Source: Molossus alvarezi (Eukaryota > Chordata > Mammalia > Chiroptera > Molossidae). From it: 64,000 nt of DNA. Numbering within the stretch: position 1 is the first letter of the stretch; the number at the start of each line of letters is the position of its first letter. Under the pieces are notes generated by a model, which saw only the letters and a program-made list of their open reading frames with translations, searched no databases and had not been told where the DNA came from. This document shows positions 12,062-22,865 of this stretch, one piece after another. Where the stretch lies: NCBI GenBank assembly GCA_037176705.1, contig CM073886.1:127192001-127256000 (forward strand), read 5' to 3'. The position numbers were made by a program, and so were the translations under genes.

Positions 12062-12207
12062 TGTGTAACTGGAATAACCCGAAGGGTAGAATTCAGGGGC
12101 GTTCGCAGACAGCTTGGACATCAACACCGGGGCGACAACCACCTGGGGTTTGGCCATCGCCGGCTCCGGGTTCTGCTGGGGGACACTGTCCTGCGGTCTC
12201 GTTTGTT
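12062..12207 (-). CDS. PAIP1: PAIP1 coding exon 2 (PAM2 motif)
   Basis: The exon follows a pyrimidine-rich acceptor (ttccttcctcag, AG at 12209-12208) and ends ACA|GTAAGT, a near-perfect donor at 12061. It encodes residues 92-140. Residues 109-122 read MAKPQVVVAPVLMS, and residues 123-138 (KLSANAPEFYPSGYSS) form the PAM2 motif, with the Leu, Phe and Pro positions that contact the MLLE domain of PABPC1. The methionine at residue 109 is an internal start that can serve shorter isoforms in this family. Compared with human PAIP1 as I remember it, one Ser may be missing just after the motif. Phase is 0 at the 3' end. Confidence 0.93.
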
Positions 12208-12718
12208 CTGAGGAAGGAAAAAGAGGGGTGTTCGACGCGCTCGTGCCGCTGGGGAGCAACTCCCTCTGCACCGCACAGGCCCGAGCGGGGCTGCTTTCGA
12301 AGCGCTGCCCGGGCACCGCCACGAAGGGTCCGCGGAGCGCCAGGGAGGCGCGGAGCCCGCCGCGAGGAACAATAGACGCTTCGGCTCGTTCCGGCCGACG
12401 CGGCTCCTCGGCGATGCCCGAGGCTCTCCTCCCGCCGGGAGTCGGTTGGGAGAAGGGGGCCGCTCACCCAAGATGTCCCCCGGGAGGGCCCGGCCTCGGG
12501 GGCTGGGGCAGGGGCGGCGACTCGCCACTTCCTCCCGGGCCGGCGGCAGCGGGGCCCGCGCGCCCCTCCCCCGCGGCGCACAAAGGGCTCCCGCAACCTT
12601 CCGACCCGCCGCGGGCCGTCCCCACCCGGCACCCCGGCCCTCGGGCGGCTGCGGGGCGCGGGCGGCAGGGCTGGCGCGCGGGCCGCAGGACCGGTCCCCG
12701 GGAGGCGCGGCTCCGTAC

Positions 12719-12992
12719 CTGGGAGCGGCGCGGGCCGGGGCGGCCGCGGGGCGCCGGCGGGGCGCTCGCTCTGGGCCCCTGGCGGCGGGGCCGTCCTGGG
12801 CTGGCGCAGCGGCGGCGGCTGCTGCTGCAGGAAGCCCGGCGCTTTGGGCTGCGGCGGAGGCGGCTGCCGCGTCCGCTCCGCTGGCCCCGCTCCGTTCGGG
12901 AAACCGCCGCCCTCAGGCCCGCCCCCTCCGCGGCCCAGGCCCCGGCTGCGGCCCCGACCAGCACCTGGGGCCCGATCGAACCCGTCCGACAT
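12719..12992 (-). CDS. PAIP1: PAIP1 coding exon 1 (start codon, Gly/Arg- and Pro-rich N-terminus)
   Basis: Translation from the ATG at 12992-12990 begins MSDGFDRAPGAGRGRSRGLG, which I recognise as the PAIP1 N-terminus. The start has A at -3. The exon encodes 91 codons plus one base and ends in AG|GTACGG, a good donor at 12718. The split codon G+AA restores Glu in exon 2. Residues 12-40 are Gly/Arg-rich and residues 45-91 are Pro/Gln-rich low-complexity sequence, as in other mammals. No signal peptide or membrane segment is visible. The reading frame stays open for some distance upstream, but no in-frame ATG was seen there, so MSDG is the chosen start. Confidence 0.93.
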
Positions 12993-13944
12993 GCTCCTCC
13001 TGCCGCTCCGGGGCCGCGGCGCCGCGCTGTGCTGGGGACGCGGGGGAGGCGCCACGGGCCGCGCGCTCACTCGGGCCTCATGGACCAGGCGGGCCCGCCC
13101 GCTGTCCTGGCGCCTCGGGCGGAGCGGTCCGCAGCTGCAGCGCCCGCCGCCAGCGCCCGCCTCCCGCTCGCCTGCCCGCCCCGCCGCTCGCCTGCTCTCC
13201 TCGCCCCTCGCCCTCGGCCCGGCCCTCCGGCGCGGCGGGGCCCTGGCGGGTCACAGCGGCCCCCCGCGGCCCGGAGGCCCCGGGCGCGGCGGCCGCGCAG
13301 CTCCGCTCGCGACCGGCTGGCAGCGCGGCCCGGCGGGGCCCGGGGGCGGCGTCTCGGCCGCGGCCCCCTCCGCCCTCCCGCCGCGGGGCCGGGCGGGCGC
13401 ATCTCGGCTCCCCGGCTGGCTCGGGGCCAGGGGCGCTTACCCCGGGCGGGCCCGACCTCCGCCGTGGTTCTCAGAAGAGGAGCGCGAGGCTGACGGTTGA
13501 TGCCGCGAAAATAAAAACGCGGGGGGGGGGGGGCGTGGGGCCGGCGCGGGGCTCGCGGACGCGCAGCTCCGTGGGCGCGCAGGTGTGCTGCTCCCCGCGC
13601 CCGCCGCCGCCCGGCCTGGTGGGCACCGCCCCGGAGGGAGCCCGCCACCTGCTCCGCTAGCGGCGGCCAAACCCTCCCGCCTCCGCGGTCCGCCGCGGCC
13701 CTGTCGCTCCAGGTCCCCCCTCCTGCGGCCGCGCCCCGTCTCTTCCCTCCTGAAATCTCACGGAAACGCACAACCTGTCGACGGAACTCCGGTCTTTCTC
13801 CTCTCCTACCGGGGCTGTGCAAAGAACGTGGTGCGAGTCCCAAATGCAACCACTGTAATTACACGTGTTCTAGCAGCCACCGTGCGAGAAAGACACAGGT
13901 GAAGTGAATTTTAATGTTAAAATAAGATATCCAAAGTGGTATCA

Positions 13945-14260
13945 TTTCAACATGTAACTAATATAAAAATGAGCTATTTTCTTTTCTTTTTATGCTAATC
14001 AAAATCCAATGTGTATTTTATGCTTCCTGCATATCAGTTGTGATTCGGCACATTTTAAGTGTAATTCGGCACATTTCAACATGTAATTCATATAAAAATT
14101 AGCTATTTTCTTTTTCCATGCTAATCAAAATCCAATCATGTGTGTTTTATGCTTTCTGCCTATCAGTTGTGATTTGGCACATTTAAAGTGATCAATAAAC
14201 ACGTCTGGCTAGTGGCTACCGGTTGCACAGCACATTTCTATAGACATTATGGCGTAAATT
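13945..14260 (+). repeat. DNA-transposon-like repeat with 129-bp tandem duplication
   Basis: Copies begin tttcaacatgtaa at 13945 and at 14074 and share 'taaaaatgagctattttct', 'atgctaatcaaaatccaat' and 'tatcagttgtgatt'. The right end ('ggctagtggctaccgg...cagcacatttcta') resembles old hAT/Charlie-type MER repeats. The duplication itself is plain; the family name is tentative. Confidence 0.6.
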
Positions 14261-14639
14261 ACTGTTTTTGTCAGGCCTGACAGTGCTAAAGCCAAATGAA
14301 GGTTGAATATAAGTAATGAAAAGGAGGGAAAAAAATCTATTTCTTTACTGATAGTTTGAAACAGCTCCACAAATTGATTGCTCTGTGTTTTAAGCAGGGC
14401 TTAATGTTTCTCAATCTTATCATCTCAATTAGGACCAAAAACGTTAAACTTTCTCTTCTTGCTCATACAGAAAACATTACCATCTTCATCTAAATCAATG
14501 AGAAAAATGGCCTTAATGAGGGCAATCATGAGTAAATGATTCATGCTGTTGATGGTTAGCAAAAATAATGAAGTCACGGAAGAAAGCTAGCAATAAGCTT
14601 GGTTCCTTGGTATTGAGAAAGAATGTAGGATTCAAAGTA

Positions 14640-14785
14640 GGCCAGAGCTCGGTTTGGGTCCTGACCTTGACCATCAATGCCTATGTGGTCTTGGGTAAGT
14701 GAGGGATTTAACTTATCTGAGCCTCAGTTTCCTCAGCTATAAAATAAGTGTGTTGTAGCATTAAACATACATCGAAGGCAAGACA
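14640..14785 (+). repeat. MIR SINE remnant
   Basis: Core 'tggtcttgggtaagtgaggg' and 'gagcctcagtttcctcagct' followed by 'ataaaataagtgtg' match the MIR core and 3' part. Confidence 0.75.
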
Positions 14786-15347
14786 AGATTACGATATAAA
14801 AATCAGATGAGTAATGCTCATAAAATTAAAATTGATTCCTTTATGGAACTGTCAGTCACTTCTTGCCTGGACTTTGTGGGTCTTTCCTATATAATAAATA
14901 CAAACTGCATGCTCGTGTAGGGACAGAAAACTTGTCCCTTCTCCCCTTCTAGGTTGTTTGGCTGGTCTCATAACTAAGTTGACTAAGATCACCAAGAGAA
15001 AAAACCATTTAATTTTGTATGTACAGGAGCCCATAAAAATACGAGAACTCCTCGAAGTGACCAAAGGAGGCAGCTTTTATGCCTTTTAGACAAGGAAACA
15101 ATAAATTTGTGAAGAACTGGCAAAACAAAGACATTGAGGCTTGAGGTAGCAAATTAGTGAGGAAATAATCAAGTTTGCCTACGCGGCCTTCTCAACCTCA
15201 ATTCCCTTTCTCTGGTGCTAAGAATGCTTTGATCCTCTTGGGCCAGGGAGGGTACCTGCAGATGGCAGGTTTATTCCTGCTTTCAGGGCACAAAGGAGGG
15301 TCACAGCATCCTTGCATTGGCTGTTTCTTAAGTAACTTTAATTCAAA
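14786..15347. other. Intergenic, nothing recognised
   Basis: Unique-looking sequence between a MIR and a VES SINE. No supported feature. Confidence 0.5.
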
Positions 15348-15361
15348 ATAATCAATATGCT

Positions 15362-15595
15362 GCCCTGGCCGGTTTGGCTCAGCGGTTAGAGCATCAGCCT
15401 GCAGACCAAAGAGTCTTGGGTTTGAGTCCCAGTCAAAGGCATGTACCTCAGTTGCGGGTTTCATCCCTGCCCTAGTTGGGGTTGTACGGGGGGATGTGTC
15501 TACCCCATGTCGATGTTTCTCTCTCCCCCCACCCCCACTCTAAAAAAGAGCAATGGAAAAATATCCTCCTGTGAGGATTAAAAATAATAACAAAA
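15362..15595 (+). mobile_element. VES SINE
   Basis: Well-preserved head 'gccctggccggtttggctca', body, 'atatcctcctgtgaggatta' tail. Target duplication aata(a/c)tcaatatgc-like at about 15348-15361 and 15594-15607. Confidence 0.9.
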
Positions 15596-15961
15596 TAACC
15601 AATATGCCAGAGTAGCACATTCTGCTCTCCTCCACTTGAAAACAGGGAGAGCGAGTTATCCTGTATGTTCCCCTGAAGTAGGTGCCCCGGTTCTGTCCCA
15701 GGCTTTTGTCTGTGCTCATCACCCTTTTGTTCCCTTAGACTCTAAGGCTTAGAGTGTTATGATAGCACCTTTTGTACACCTGAGATTTTCTTATCTGCAT
15801 CTTTCTAGCCTCATTTTGTTAGATAAGTTAGATGATTAAGATGTTATGCTTTGCCTTTTCCCTCTTTATTCTGACTCCGATGTAACTGTAGCCCTATTCT
15901 TATAATACAGTATATGAAAGGTCGACTTGCATAACATGAATGGAACTGGCTTCACGATAAT

Positions 15962-16160
15962 CACAACAGCTAACATTTATTGTGTATGATGGGTCAGCCA
16001 CAATTCCAAAAGCTTTACTCCTATCGTTTTATTTAATCCTCACATCCTCTGAAGTAGACATTCCAGTCATTCTCATTTTACAAAAAAGGTTCCAAGAAAT
16101 TATGAGAGCTCAAACTCATCTGGGGACCATTTTAGGGCTCACTGCCAGGTGGCGAGGTGT
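15962..16160 (-). repeat. MIR SINE remnant, antisense
   Basis: 'gctaacatttattgtgtatg', 'tttaatcctcacatcctctg' and 'cattttacaaaaaaggtt' are the reverse of MIR core/3' sequence. Confidence 0.7.
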
Positions 16161-16180
16161 TGCAAAATGCCAAGAGGCCA

Positions 16181-16283
16181 CACACGCATGCACGCACGCA
16201 TGCGAGCACACACACGCATGCACGCACGCATGCGAGCACACACACGCATGCACGCACGCATGCGAGCACACACACGCATGCAC
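16181..16283 (+). repeat. 30-bp tandem repeat, 3.4 exact copies
   Basis: The 30-bp unit (cacacgcatgcacgcacgca + tgcgagcaca) repeats exactly at 16181, 16211 and 16241, with a 13-bp partial copy at 16271. It alternates purine and pyrimidine almost throughout and contains GCATGC palindromes. The period is a multiple of three, so reading frames stay open, but no gene is implied. Confidence 0.95.
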
Positions 16284-16445
16284 CATTTGGGACTCTGAAG
16301 AGAATCATCAAGAATGCTCTTCCTTCACAGTTACGCCTTTCTTATGGATTGTATATTGTCCAATTTCTGGATGATTATTATAGTTATGCAAGATATTACC
16401 ATTGGGGAAAACTGGGTGAAGAGTAAATGAGATCTCTCCATATTC

Positions 16446-16653
16446 TTTCTTTCTTTTTAAAAATAAATGTTTTTATTGATTTTTTAGAGAGAGAGGAAGG
16501 GAGAGGGAGATGAGATACATCAGTTTGCTGCCTCCTGCACGCCCCCTACTGGAGATCCAGCCTGCAACCCCAGCATGTGCCCTGACCAGGAATCTAACGG
16601 GGACCTCTCAGTCCATGGGATGACGCTCAGTCCACTGAGCCACACCAACCAGG
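16446..16653 (-). mobile_element. VES SINE
   Basis: Element sense head 'gcctggttggtgtggctcag', body, then 'aaaaatcaataaaaacattt' type tail. Target duplication tccatatt at about 16437 and 16654. Confidence 0.9.
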
Positions 16654-16699
16654 CTCCATATTATTTTGTACAACTGCATGTGTACCTACAATTATCTCA

Positions 16700-19419
16700 A
16701 AATAAAAAGATTTTTTCTTTTTAAACTTATCTTTATTGTTGAATGTATTACAAACGTCCCTCCTTCCCCACCCCCTTAACCCCTTCCTCTCCACTCCCAC
16801 CCCCTCCTGCCTTCCCCACACTATTGTCTGTGTCTGTTGGTCATGCATATATGCGTAGAAGTTCTTTGGTTTCTCTCTTCCCGCCCCACCTGCCCCCTTC
16901 CCTTTAAGGTTCATCAACCTAACAACCAATTTGTACTTCTTAATCCCTTCATTTTTTTCACCCAATCCCCCTCCCATCTGGCAACCAACAAAAAGTTCTC
17001 TTTATCTATGGGTCTGTTTCTGTTCTGCTTGCTCATTCTGTTTGTAGATTCGATTGTTGATAAATATGTATTCACTGCCATTTTATTGTTCATATTTTTT
17101 TATCTTTTTCTTCTTCAAGAAGACCCATGATCATTTCATATAATACTGGTTTGGTGGTGATGAACTCCTTTAGCTTTTTGTTGTCTGGGAAACTCTTTAT
17201 ATGGCCATTAATTCTAAACGACAGCTTTGCAGGATAGGGTAATCTTGGTTGTAAGTCCTTGCTTTTCGTATTTTTAAATATTTCTTGCCACTGCCTTTTG
17301 GCCTGCGAAATTTCTTTAAGAAATCGGCTGCCAGCCTTATGGGAACTCTGTTGTAGGTAACTAACTGCTTTTCTCTTGCTGCTTTTAAGATTCTCTCTTT
17401 GTCTTTAACCTTTTGCATTTTGATGATGATGTGTCTTGGTGTGGGCCTCTTGGGGTTCATCTTGTTCAGGACTCTCTGTTCTTTCTGAACATGTATATCT
17501 GTTTCCTTCACCAAGTTAGGAAGGTTTTCTGTCATTATTTTTTCAAATAGGCTTTCAATTTCTTGTTCTCTCTCTTTTCCTTCTGGCACTCCCATGATGC
17601 AAATGTTGGTACACTTGAAGTTGTCCCACAGGCTCCTTATACTATCCTCATTTTCTTGGATCCTTTTGTTCTTTTTGCTGTTCTGATTGGGTGTTTTTTT
17701 TTTTTTTGCTTCCTTTTTTTTCTAATCGATGGTTTGCTTCTTGGCTTCACTTACTCTACTGTTGATTCCCTGTAAATTGTTCTTTATTTCAGTTAGCCTC
17801 CTTCATTTCTGACTGGTTCTTTATTATGCTCCTGAGGTCCTCACTAAGTTCCTTGAGCATCTGTATAAGCAGTGTTTTGAACCCTGCATCTGTTGGGTTG
17901 CTTATCTCCATTTCATTTAGTTCTTTTCCTGGGGTTTTGTTTTGTTCTTTCATTTGGGACATGTTTCTTTGTCTCCTCATTTTGGCTGCCTCCCTGTGTT
18001 TGTTTCTATGTATTAGGTAGAATTGCTGTGTCTCCTAGGCTTCCTAGGGTGGCCTGTTGCAGTAGGTGTCCTGTAGGGTCCAGTGTCACAGCCTCCCTGG
18101 TCACCCAACTGGGCCCTCGAGGTGCACCCCTCATGTGGACTGTACACCCTTCTGTTGTAATTGAGTCTTGAATGCTGTTGGCACGTCAATGGGAGAGTTT
18201 TACTCAGGCTGCTCAGCTGCAAGGACTGGCTGTGCCCACTGACCACTGACCTCTGACTACCTTGGATGATCAGCTGTGCAGGGCCCACCACACAGAGCAA
18301 GACTTACTTCAGCAGGGCTCTGGTACCCACTGAGTCCATTCCTTGAGTGTGTCACTTGTGGAGGTGGTTGGGTCGTGGTGCATTGACATGGTCTGAAGCT
18401 GTCCACTGGGTGTGCTGGCTCTGGTGCAAGGTCAGCCACTGCCTGTGTTCTACCCGGGGCCACCAGGCATAAGCTACAAAGCGATCTGCAGATGGCTGCT
18501 TCTCGTGCTGGGCTTTGAGGTGCCCAGGCAAAACTCAGCTGTGAACCAAGGCTGGCTACTTCTAGTGCCAGGCCTGGGGCCACTTAACAAGAGGTATGGG
18601 GCTCGCTGAGACCAGATGCTGCTTGTTTGAGAGAATTTAGGAAAATCTGAAGCAGGTACCAAAACAGACCTATCCTATGGTAAACAGGCCTATCCCACTG
18701 GAAACAGCTTGGGTGGGCTGGAAAGTTGGTTAGGGCATGGCCTCAGGGAATCACCATGGTGGAGCAAACAGTGTGAGCCAGGTTGCTGGAGTCCCAGATA
18801 TGGCATCCATCTGCCACCCTGTGGAGAAAAGGCTCACCAAAGGAACAACTGCCTCCACCAGCATGTCTGTCCAGGAGAAAGCTGCCCATCCAGCCCTCGC
18901 CCCAATGCCAAACAACTCAATTCTTCCCCATATGTCTCTGGTGCCTTCAAGCTGCCTCCCCCATGCTGGAGCCTGGAGGGAGTAAGTCTGTGCGTGGGCC
19001 CTTTAAGAGGAGCTGCCTGGGGCTCCAGCAGCCTCAGCCTCCCTGAGCCTCAATTCCCGCTGGTTTTACAGCCTGAAGTTATGGGGGCTTCTCTCCTGGC
19101 ACTGGGACTCTGAGCGGGGCACCTGGTGTGAGACGGGGATCCCTCACTCCTCAGGGAGGACCTTCCCAGCCGAGGTGTCCCCCTGATTTTATCTGCCACA
19201 CGTGGGTGTGGGACCAGCCTGTCCACCTCCACCCCTCCTACCAGTCTCCATGTGGCTGCTGCTTTGATCTCGTAGTTGTAGGACTTCCATTCAGCTCGAT
19301 GTCAGGCAGTTTGAATCATGGTTCTATAGTTTAGTTGTAACTTTGATGTGGTTGTGGGAGCATGCAATACTGCATTTACCTCCGCCACCATCTTGACCAA
19401 AAGTCCTCGAAATAAAAAG
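16700..19419 (-). mobile_element. Complete half-L1 (HAL1-like) retrotransposon, ORF1 only
   Basis: A minus-strand element of about 2.7 kb between direct repeats aaataaaaag (16700-16709 and 19410-19419). In the element's own direction it has a 5'UTR of about 1.4 kb starting with an L1-like 'gatggtggcgg' segment (about 19400-17981), an ORF1 region (17980-17090), then straight into an L1 3'UTR and A-tail (17090-16710), with no ORF2. The start MRRQRNMSQMKEQNKTPGKE and the later RPTPRHIIIKMQKVKDKERI are L1 ORF1p sequence. This layout is that of HAL1 elements, which need L1 ORF2p supplied in trans. Confidence 0.8.
17090..17980 (-). pseudogene. Decayed L1 ORF1 (RNA-binding protein) inside the half-L1
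   Basis: Two open pieces remain: 17980-17789 (N-terminal coiled-coil start, about 63 codons) and 17595-17197 (about 132 codons, RRM and C-terminal domain region including ADFLKKFRRPKGSGKKYLKI). Between them a stop and frameshifts break the coiled coil, and a run of 13 A (element sense) lies in the gap. ORF1p normally trimerises and coats the element's RNA. This copy cannot make the full protein. Confidence 0.8.
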
Positions 19420-19784
19420 TTTTAAAAACTAAACACAGAAATAAACTTTACTCCATCTGTTTCATCACTTCCAACTCTTTCCCTGGATTGTTCAGTTCAC
19501 TCCTCTCTGCCCAAATCATCATAGCAGCTTACAGGTCAGCACAGTTTAGTGTGGGAGCATCATTCAAAGAGAGAAGAGAATTAGCTGTTTGTTCCTTGGG
19601 TCTCATTTGTGTACATCATCTTCCTCTCCTAGTCCCTCGGGCGCACTGTGAAACATGGTCCCAGCCGGTCAGCACTTGACTCCCATCTGGATTAGGGTTG
19701 CAGTACCTCTGAGTCTGAGGTGGCCAGGAATGCTGCTTGGGACCTCATCTAGTGATCTCTCAGCTGGACTGTATACTCCACGAG

Positions 19785-20130
19785 GATCGGAACTCATTCA
19801 TTCATTCAGTATTTATTCCATGTCTACTCTGAGCCAGACTCTGTTCTAAGAGCTGAGGACATGCAGGGGTGTGACGTGTGCATGACCAGAAGCAGAAAGA
19901 CCTGTTTGGTGGCTGTGGCAGAAATTCTGGAGAAAGATGGCGATAAAGGGAGTGGTAGTGGGGTTGGAGAACAAACACCAGAGTAGAGATGGTCAGGAAC
20001 AATTTGACAATGTGTGTGAGGCTTAAAGAGGGGCCAGAGATAAAGATGACTCCCAGGATTCTGGCTTTGGTGCCTTGTTCCCGAAGAATGAGGACACCAG
20101 AGGGACCAGAGTGTCACTACAGAGGGGACA
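19785..20130 (+). repeat. L2-like remnant
   Basis: 'cattcattcagtatttattc', 'ctgagccagactctgttcta' and 'agagctgaggacatgcag' follow the L2/related 3' pattern. Later text is too divergent to assign with confidence. Confidence 0.45.
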
Positions 20131-20624
20131 CTCACTAAGTACGTTTTGGACTTCACTTGGCACCTGGAACATCGCGTGGAACTGTGCAGGGACAGTTAAG
20201 TTAGGAGGTGGAGTTCAGGGGAACGTTGCCTAGCGTTCCACAGCCGATGGCTGAAGCCACGAGAAGAAATGAAAGTACTTAGGAAGAGTAGACAGAGGCA
20301 GGAGAGAAAGGAGAAGTACCACATTCTGTGGCTGGGTTGAAGAAGAGGAATGTGTTTACGCCTGTTTACATAGGACTGAAGCTGAGAGAAGCCAGTGGGG
20401 AATAGGAGGTTAAGGGGGGAGGTCCCAGGAATCTCAAGTGCTGCAGGGATAGCAAATGGAAGTAGGATCCTAAACGATCCGTAAAGCACATCATTTCCTG
20501 AGCTACTGCACTCGTCACCGTGGCCGCTGTGTCCTGCCTAAGTGATCCACCTCTGGGAACCAATCCCCTTCACCAAGCAATCTTCTCATTATAACTCGAC
20601 TGGCTGTTACACTTGTGTTTTAAG

Positions 20625-20890
20625 AGGAATAATAATGGAAATAATAGCTAATATTGAACCACTTACTATATTTTAAGTAAACACTTTACATGGATTAGAT
20701 CATTTAAATATCTCATCTAACCTTCAAGGCAACCCTATGAGGTAGGTACTATTACCTGATTTTATAAATAAAAACACGGAGATTCAGGAGGCCAATTAGT
20801 TTGCCTGAAATCGCATACATACATACATAGTTCTGTTAAGTCTAGAGTCCACAGGCTGAAACACTATGCTTTGTCTCCAGAATGAGAGCT
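20625..20890 (-). repeat. MIR SINE remnant, antisense
   Basis: 'acactttacatggattagat', 'aaggcaaccctatgaggtag' and 'gtactattacctgatttta' are the reverse of the MIR 3' half. Confidence 0.75.
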
Positions 20891-22084
20891 TGAGTTACAT
20901 TTCTCACTTACGGTGATAAATAGGCATCCCAATCATATTAGTGGAAGGGTAGAGGTTTTTGGGTGATTTGTGTGTGAGCACCTGTCAGTATTAGGAAGCA
21001 TAGACTAAGTGAGTGAGAGAGAGATGGGAAATTTGCAAATGTATTAAAGACATCTTGCTCATATATATATATTTGTAAGATGGGAAAAAATGTGTTTGTT
21101 GACTAAAGACAAAGCAAAGGGAAAGGGAAAATTGAGGGACTTAAGGACCCGAGGAGGTGGTAGGTCACAAATCCAGGGTACAGGCAGCAAGAAGAACTTT
21201 GGATGGGACAAGAGCGATTTCACTAAGAAGCAGAAGCATGTGCAGATAGATCGCAGGAGCAGGGACGTGTTGGAAACCTAAGACGGTCTCTGCATTGTCA
21301 GTGGAAAAGGAGGGAATGTCTTTGCTGAGAGGGTGGGAGGCTTGGAAAGTGGGACTTGGAGGAAAGGTGGCTACGGGCGCAAAAGCAGCTCTGGGAGAGG
21401 AAGCTGGTTAAGAAGGAGGAGTCAGAGGAGGACCTGGGGGGGTTCTGAAGGTCCGGCTGTAGTTGGAGAGCAGGATTCATAGAGGCAACGCTGAACAATT
21501 TGGTGATTTTCCTCTAGCAGCTCTTGACAACCTGCTGTAAGTAAGAACCGAGAAGCCTGTTGGTGGGAGTGAAACTTCATTATGCGGTTAAGGCTGAAGG
21601 GTAAAGACAGAGGGTCTGAGAGGCTGCTCCTGGCTTAAGCTGGATAAAGGGGTGACGATGAATGAGAACTAGACTGGAAGAGAGGGGAGACCATGAGACA
21701 GAAATAAGGGCATTGGGTAAGAAAGGAAGTGGTGGTCAGGACATGAGATATAAGAGTTGAACATTTTAGAGGAAGTGCTGGATGAAAAATTACAACGGGG
21801 AATACTCTAGTAATTGCACAATTCAACTGATTGAACGGAGAGCTTGCTGGCTAGCAGCAACGTAATGTAATAGCTGGAAATGCTATTTCCAGAGTCCAGA
21901 CTTGGTATTTGAAAGACAATCAGGAACACCAATGTTTAATCTATGAGTGTGCAGTACTGGTCTTTTGCTACCACATGTTCTGTTTGCCTATCTCTCTGGC
22001 ACAGTCGATTTACACCGTTGTTGTTGGCATGAAGTCAAAAGCCAGCCTCTCTTCATTTCAGCTCCTACAGGACACACACAATGT
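20891..22084. other. Intergenic, old repeat-like sequence without assignment
   Basis: Purine-rich stretches (21090-21480, 21600-21790) resemble decayed L2/L3-type sequence. A short (TA)n lies near 21062-21072. No gene is seen. Confidence 0.4.
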
Positions 22085-22370
22085 TTTTCTTCCTTTTAGC
22101 AGATATTTATCGACAGCCTAATAAAGCCAGACACTTGAGTGTTGATGGCAAATCAGTAAATAAGATGAAATATCTACTCTCAAGAAGCTTACGGGCGGCA
22201 ATCAGACAATCAGGCAATCAGATAATAATCCAGAACTATACGTGCCATAATTATGTTAGAATCGGGCTCTTTGTGGGAGCGCACCTCTCTCAATCTTGGG
22301 TAGTCAGGAAAGTCTTCTGTGAGAAGGTCTCATCTCTAACGAAATACAGGAGTGATGGGTATAATCCAGG
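22085..22370 (+). repeat. L2-like remnant
   Basis: 'agatatttatcgacagccta', 'actctcaagaagcttacggg' and 'agtcaggaaagtcttctgtg' follow the L2 series 'atttattgagc...ggagcttac...ggaaggcttc'. Confidence 0.5.
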
Positions 22371-22682
22371 CAAATGAATGAGGAGGGGGACACGAGGGGA
22401 GCTTGACGTTCACGGAGGCATCTTTCTGAAGGGTCCTCTGTTTTCCTTGCTTCTCTCGGTACCTTCATCTCCACAGACCACTCACGGCCCACTTAGGGCC
22501 ACTCTTCCCCCCCAGGAGTCACTGAATCAGATCTACAATGAAGCCTCAGCAGTATCTCCTGTTGATGTGACTTTCCATGGTCATACTATTTGGTAAGATA
22601 GTATATCGCAGAAAACCATATCCTTGCCAGCATAAAACTGTAGCTTTTCGAAGAGTTCAAATCATTCTAAAACACAGTGTAG

Positions 22683-22862
22683 TCCTGGCCGGGTAGCTCA
22701 GTTGGTCTGAGCATCGTCCTGATACACCAAGGTTGAGGGTTTGATCTCCAGGGTCAGGGCACATACAAGAATCAATTGGTGAATGCATAAATACGTGGGA
22801 CAACAAATTGATGTCTCTCTTTCAAATCAATCAATAAATTTATTTTTTTTCTTTTAAAAAAG
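22683..22862 (+). mobile_element. VES SINE (second head type)
   Basis: Head 'tcctggccgggtagctcagt', 'gatacaccaaggttgagggt', then 'gaatgcataaatacgtggga' and an A/T-rich tail. This subtype has the 'aataagtgg' middle instead of a second tRNA-like segment. Confidence 0.9.
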
Positions 22863-22865
22863 ACC

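Larger units (their letters stand above)
1..12992 (-). other. PAIP1: PAIP1 transcription unit, 5' part (runs off the left edge)
   Basis: Three coding exons on the minus strand (12719-12992, 12062-12207, 3357-3542) join in frame to about 202 codons that match PAIP1 from its initiator methionine into the MIF4G domain. PAIP1 is a cytoplasmic translation factor that binds PABPC1 through PAM2 and PAM1 motifs and eIF4A/eIF3 through an eIF4G-like MIF4G domain, so helping poly(A)-dependent initiation. Intron 1 is about 0.5 kb, intron 2 about 8.5 kb, and intron 3 continues past position 1. I looked for the next coding exon between 1 and 3356 and did not find it. The gene diverges from NNT, whose promoter lies about 15 kb to the right. 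Confidence 0.93.
11900..13750. promoter_or_regulatory. PAIP1: CpG island and promoter of PAIP1
   Basis: The stretch is extremely rich in G+C and CpG compared with the AT-rich flanks. It covers PAIP1 exons 1 and 2 and about 750 bp upstream of the start codon. No TATA box is seen near the expected minus-strand start site around 13.0-13.1 kb, consistent with a housekeeping-type promoter. A run of 13 G lies near 13521-13533. Long open frames on both strands here are a by-product of base composition and are not genes. Boundaries are judged by eye. Confidence 0.85.

Noticed and set aside
12093..13849. Long open reading frames (up to 459 codons) on both strands of the PAIP1 CpG island
   Set aside because: They run through introns and the promoter, are rich in Pro/Arg/Gly/Ala as expected from GC-rich DNA, and have no recognisable domain. 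Only the minus-strand pieces at 12719-12992 and 12062-12207 are real exons.
16157..16426. Thr-His-Ala-Cys repeat peptide
   Set aside because: It is the 30-bp tandem repeat read in frame; the period is divisible by three. There is no start, splice or homology support.
18000..19334. Small ORFs of 60-134 codons at 18-19.3 kb
   Set aside because: They lie in the 5'UTR of the half-L1 and carry no known domain.
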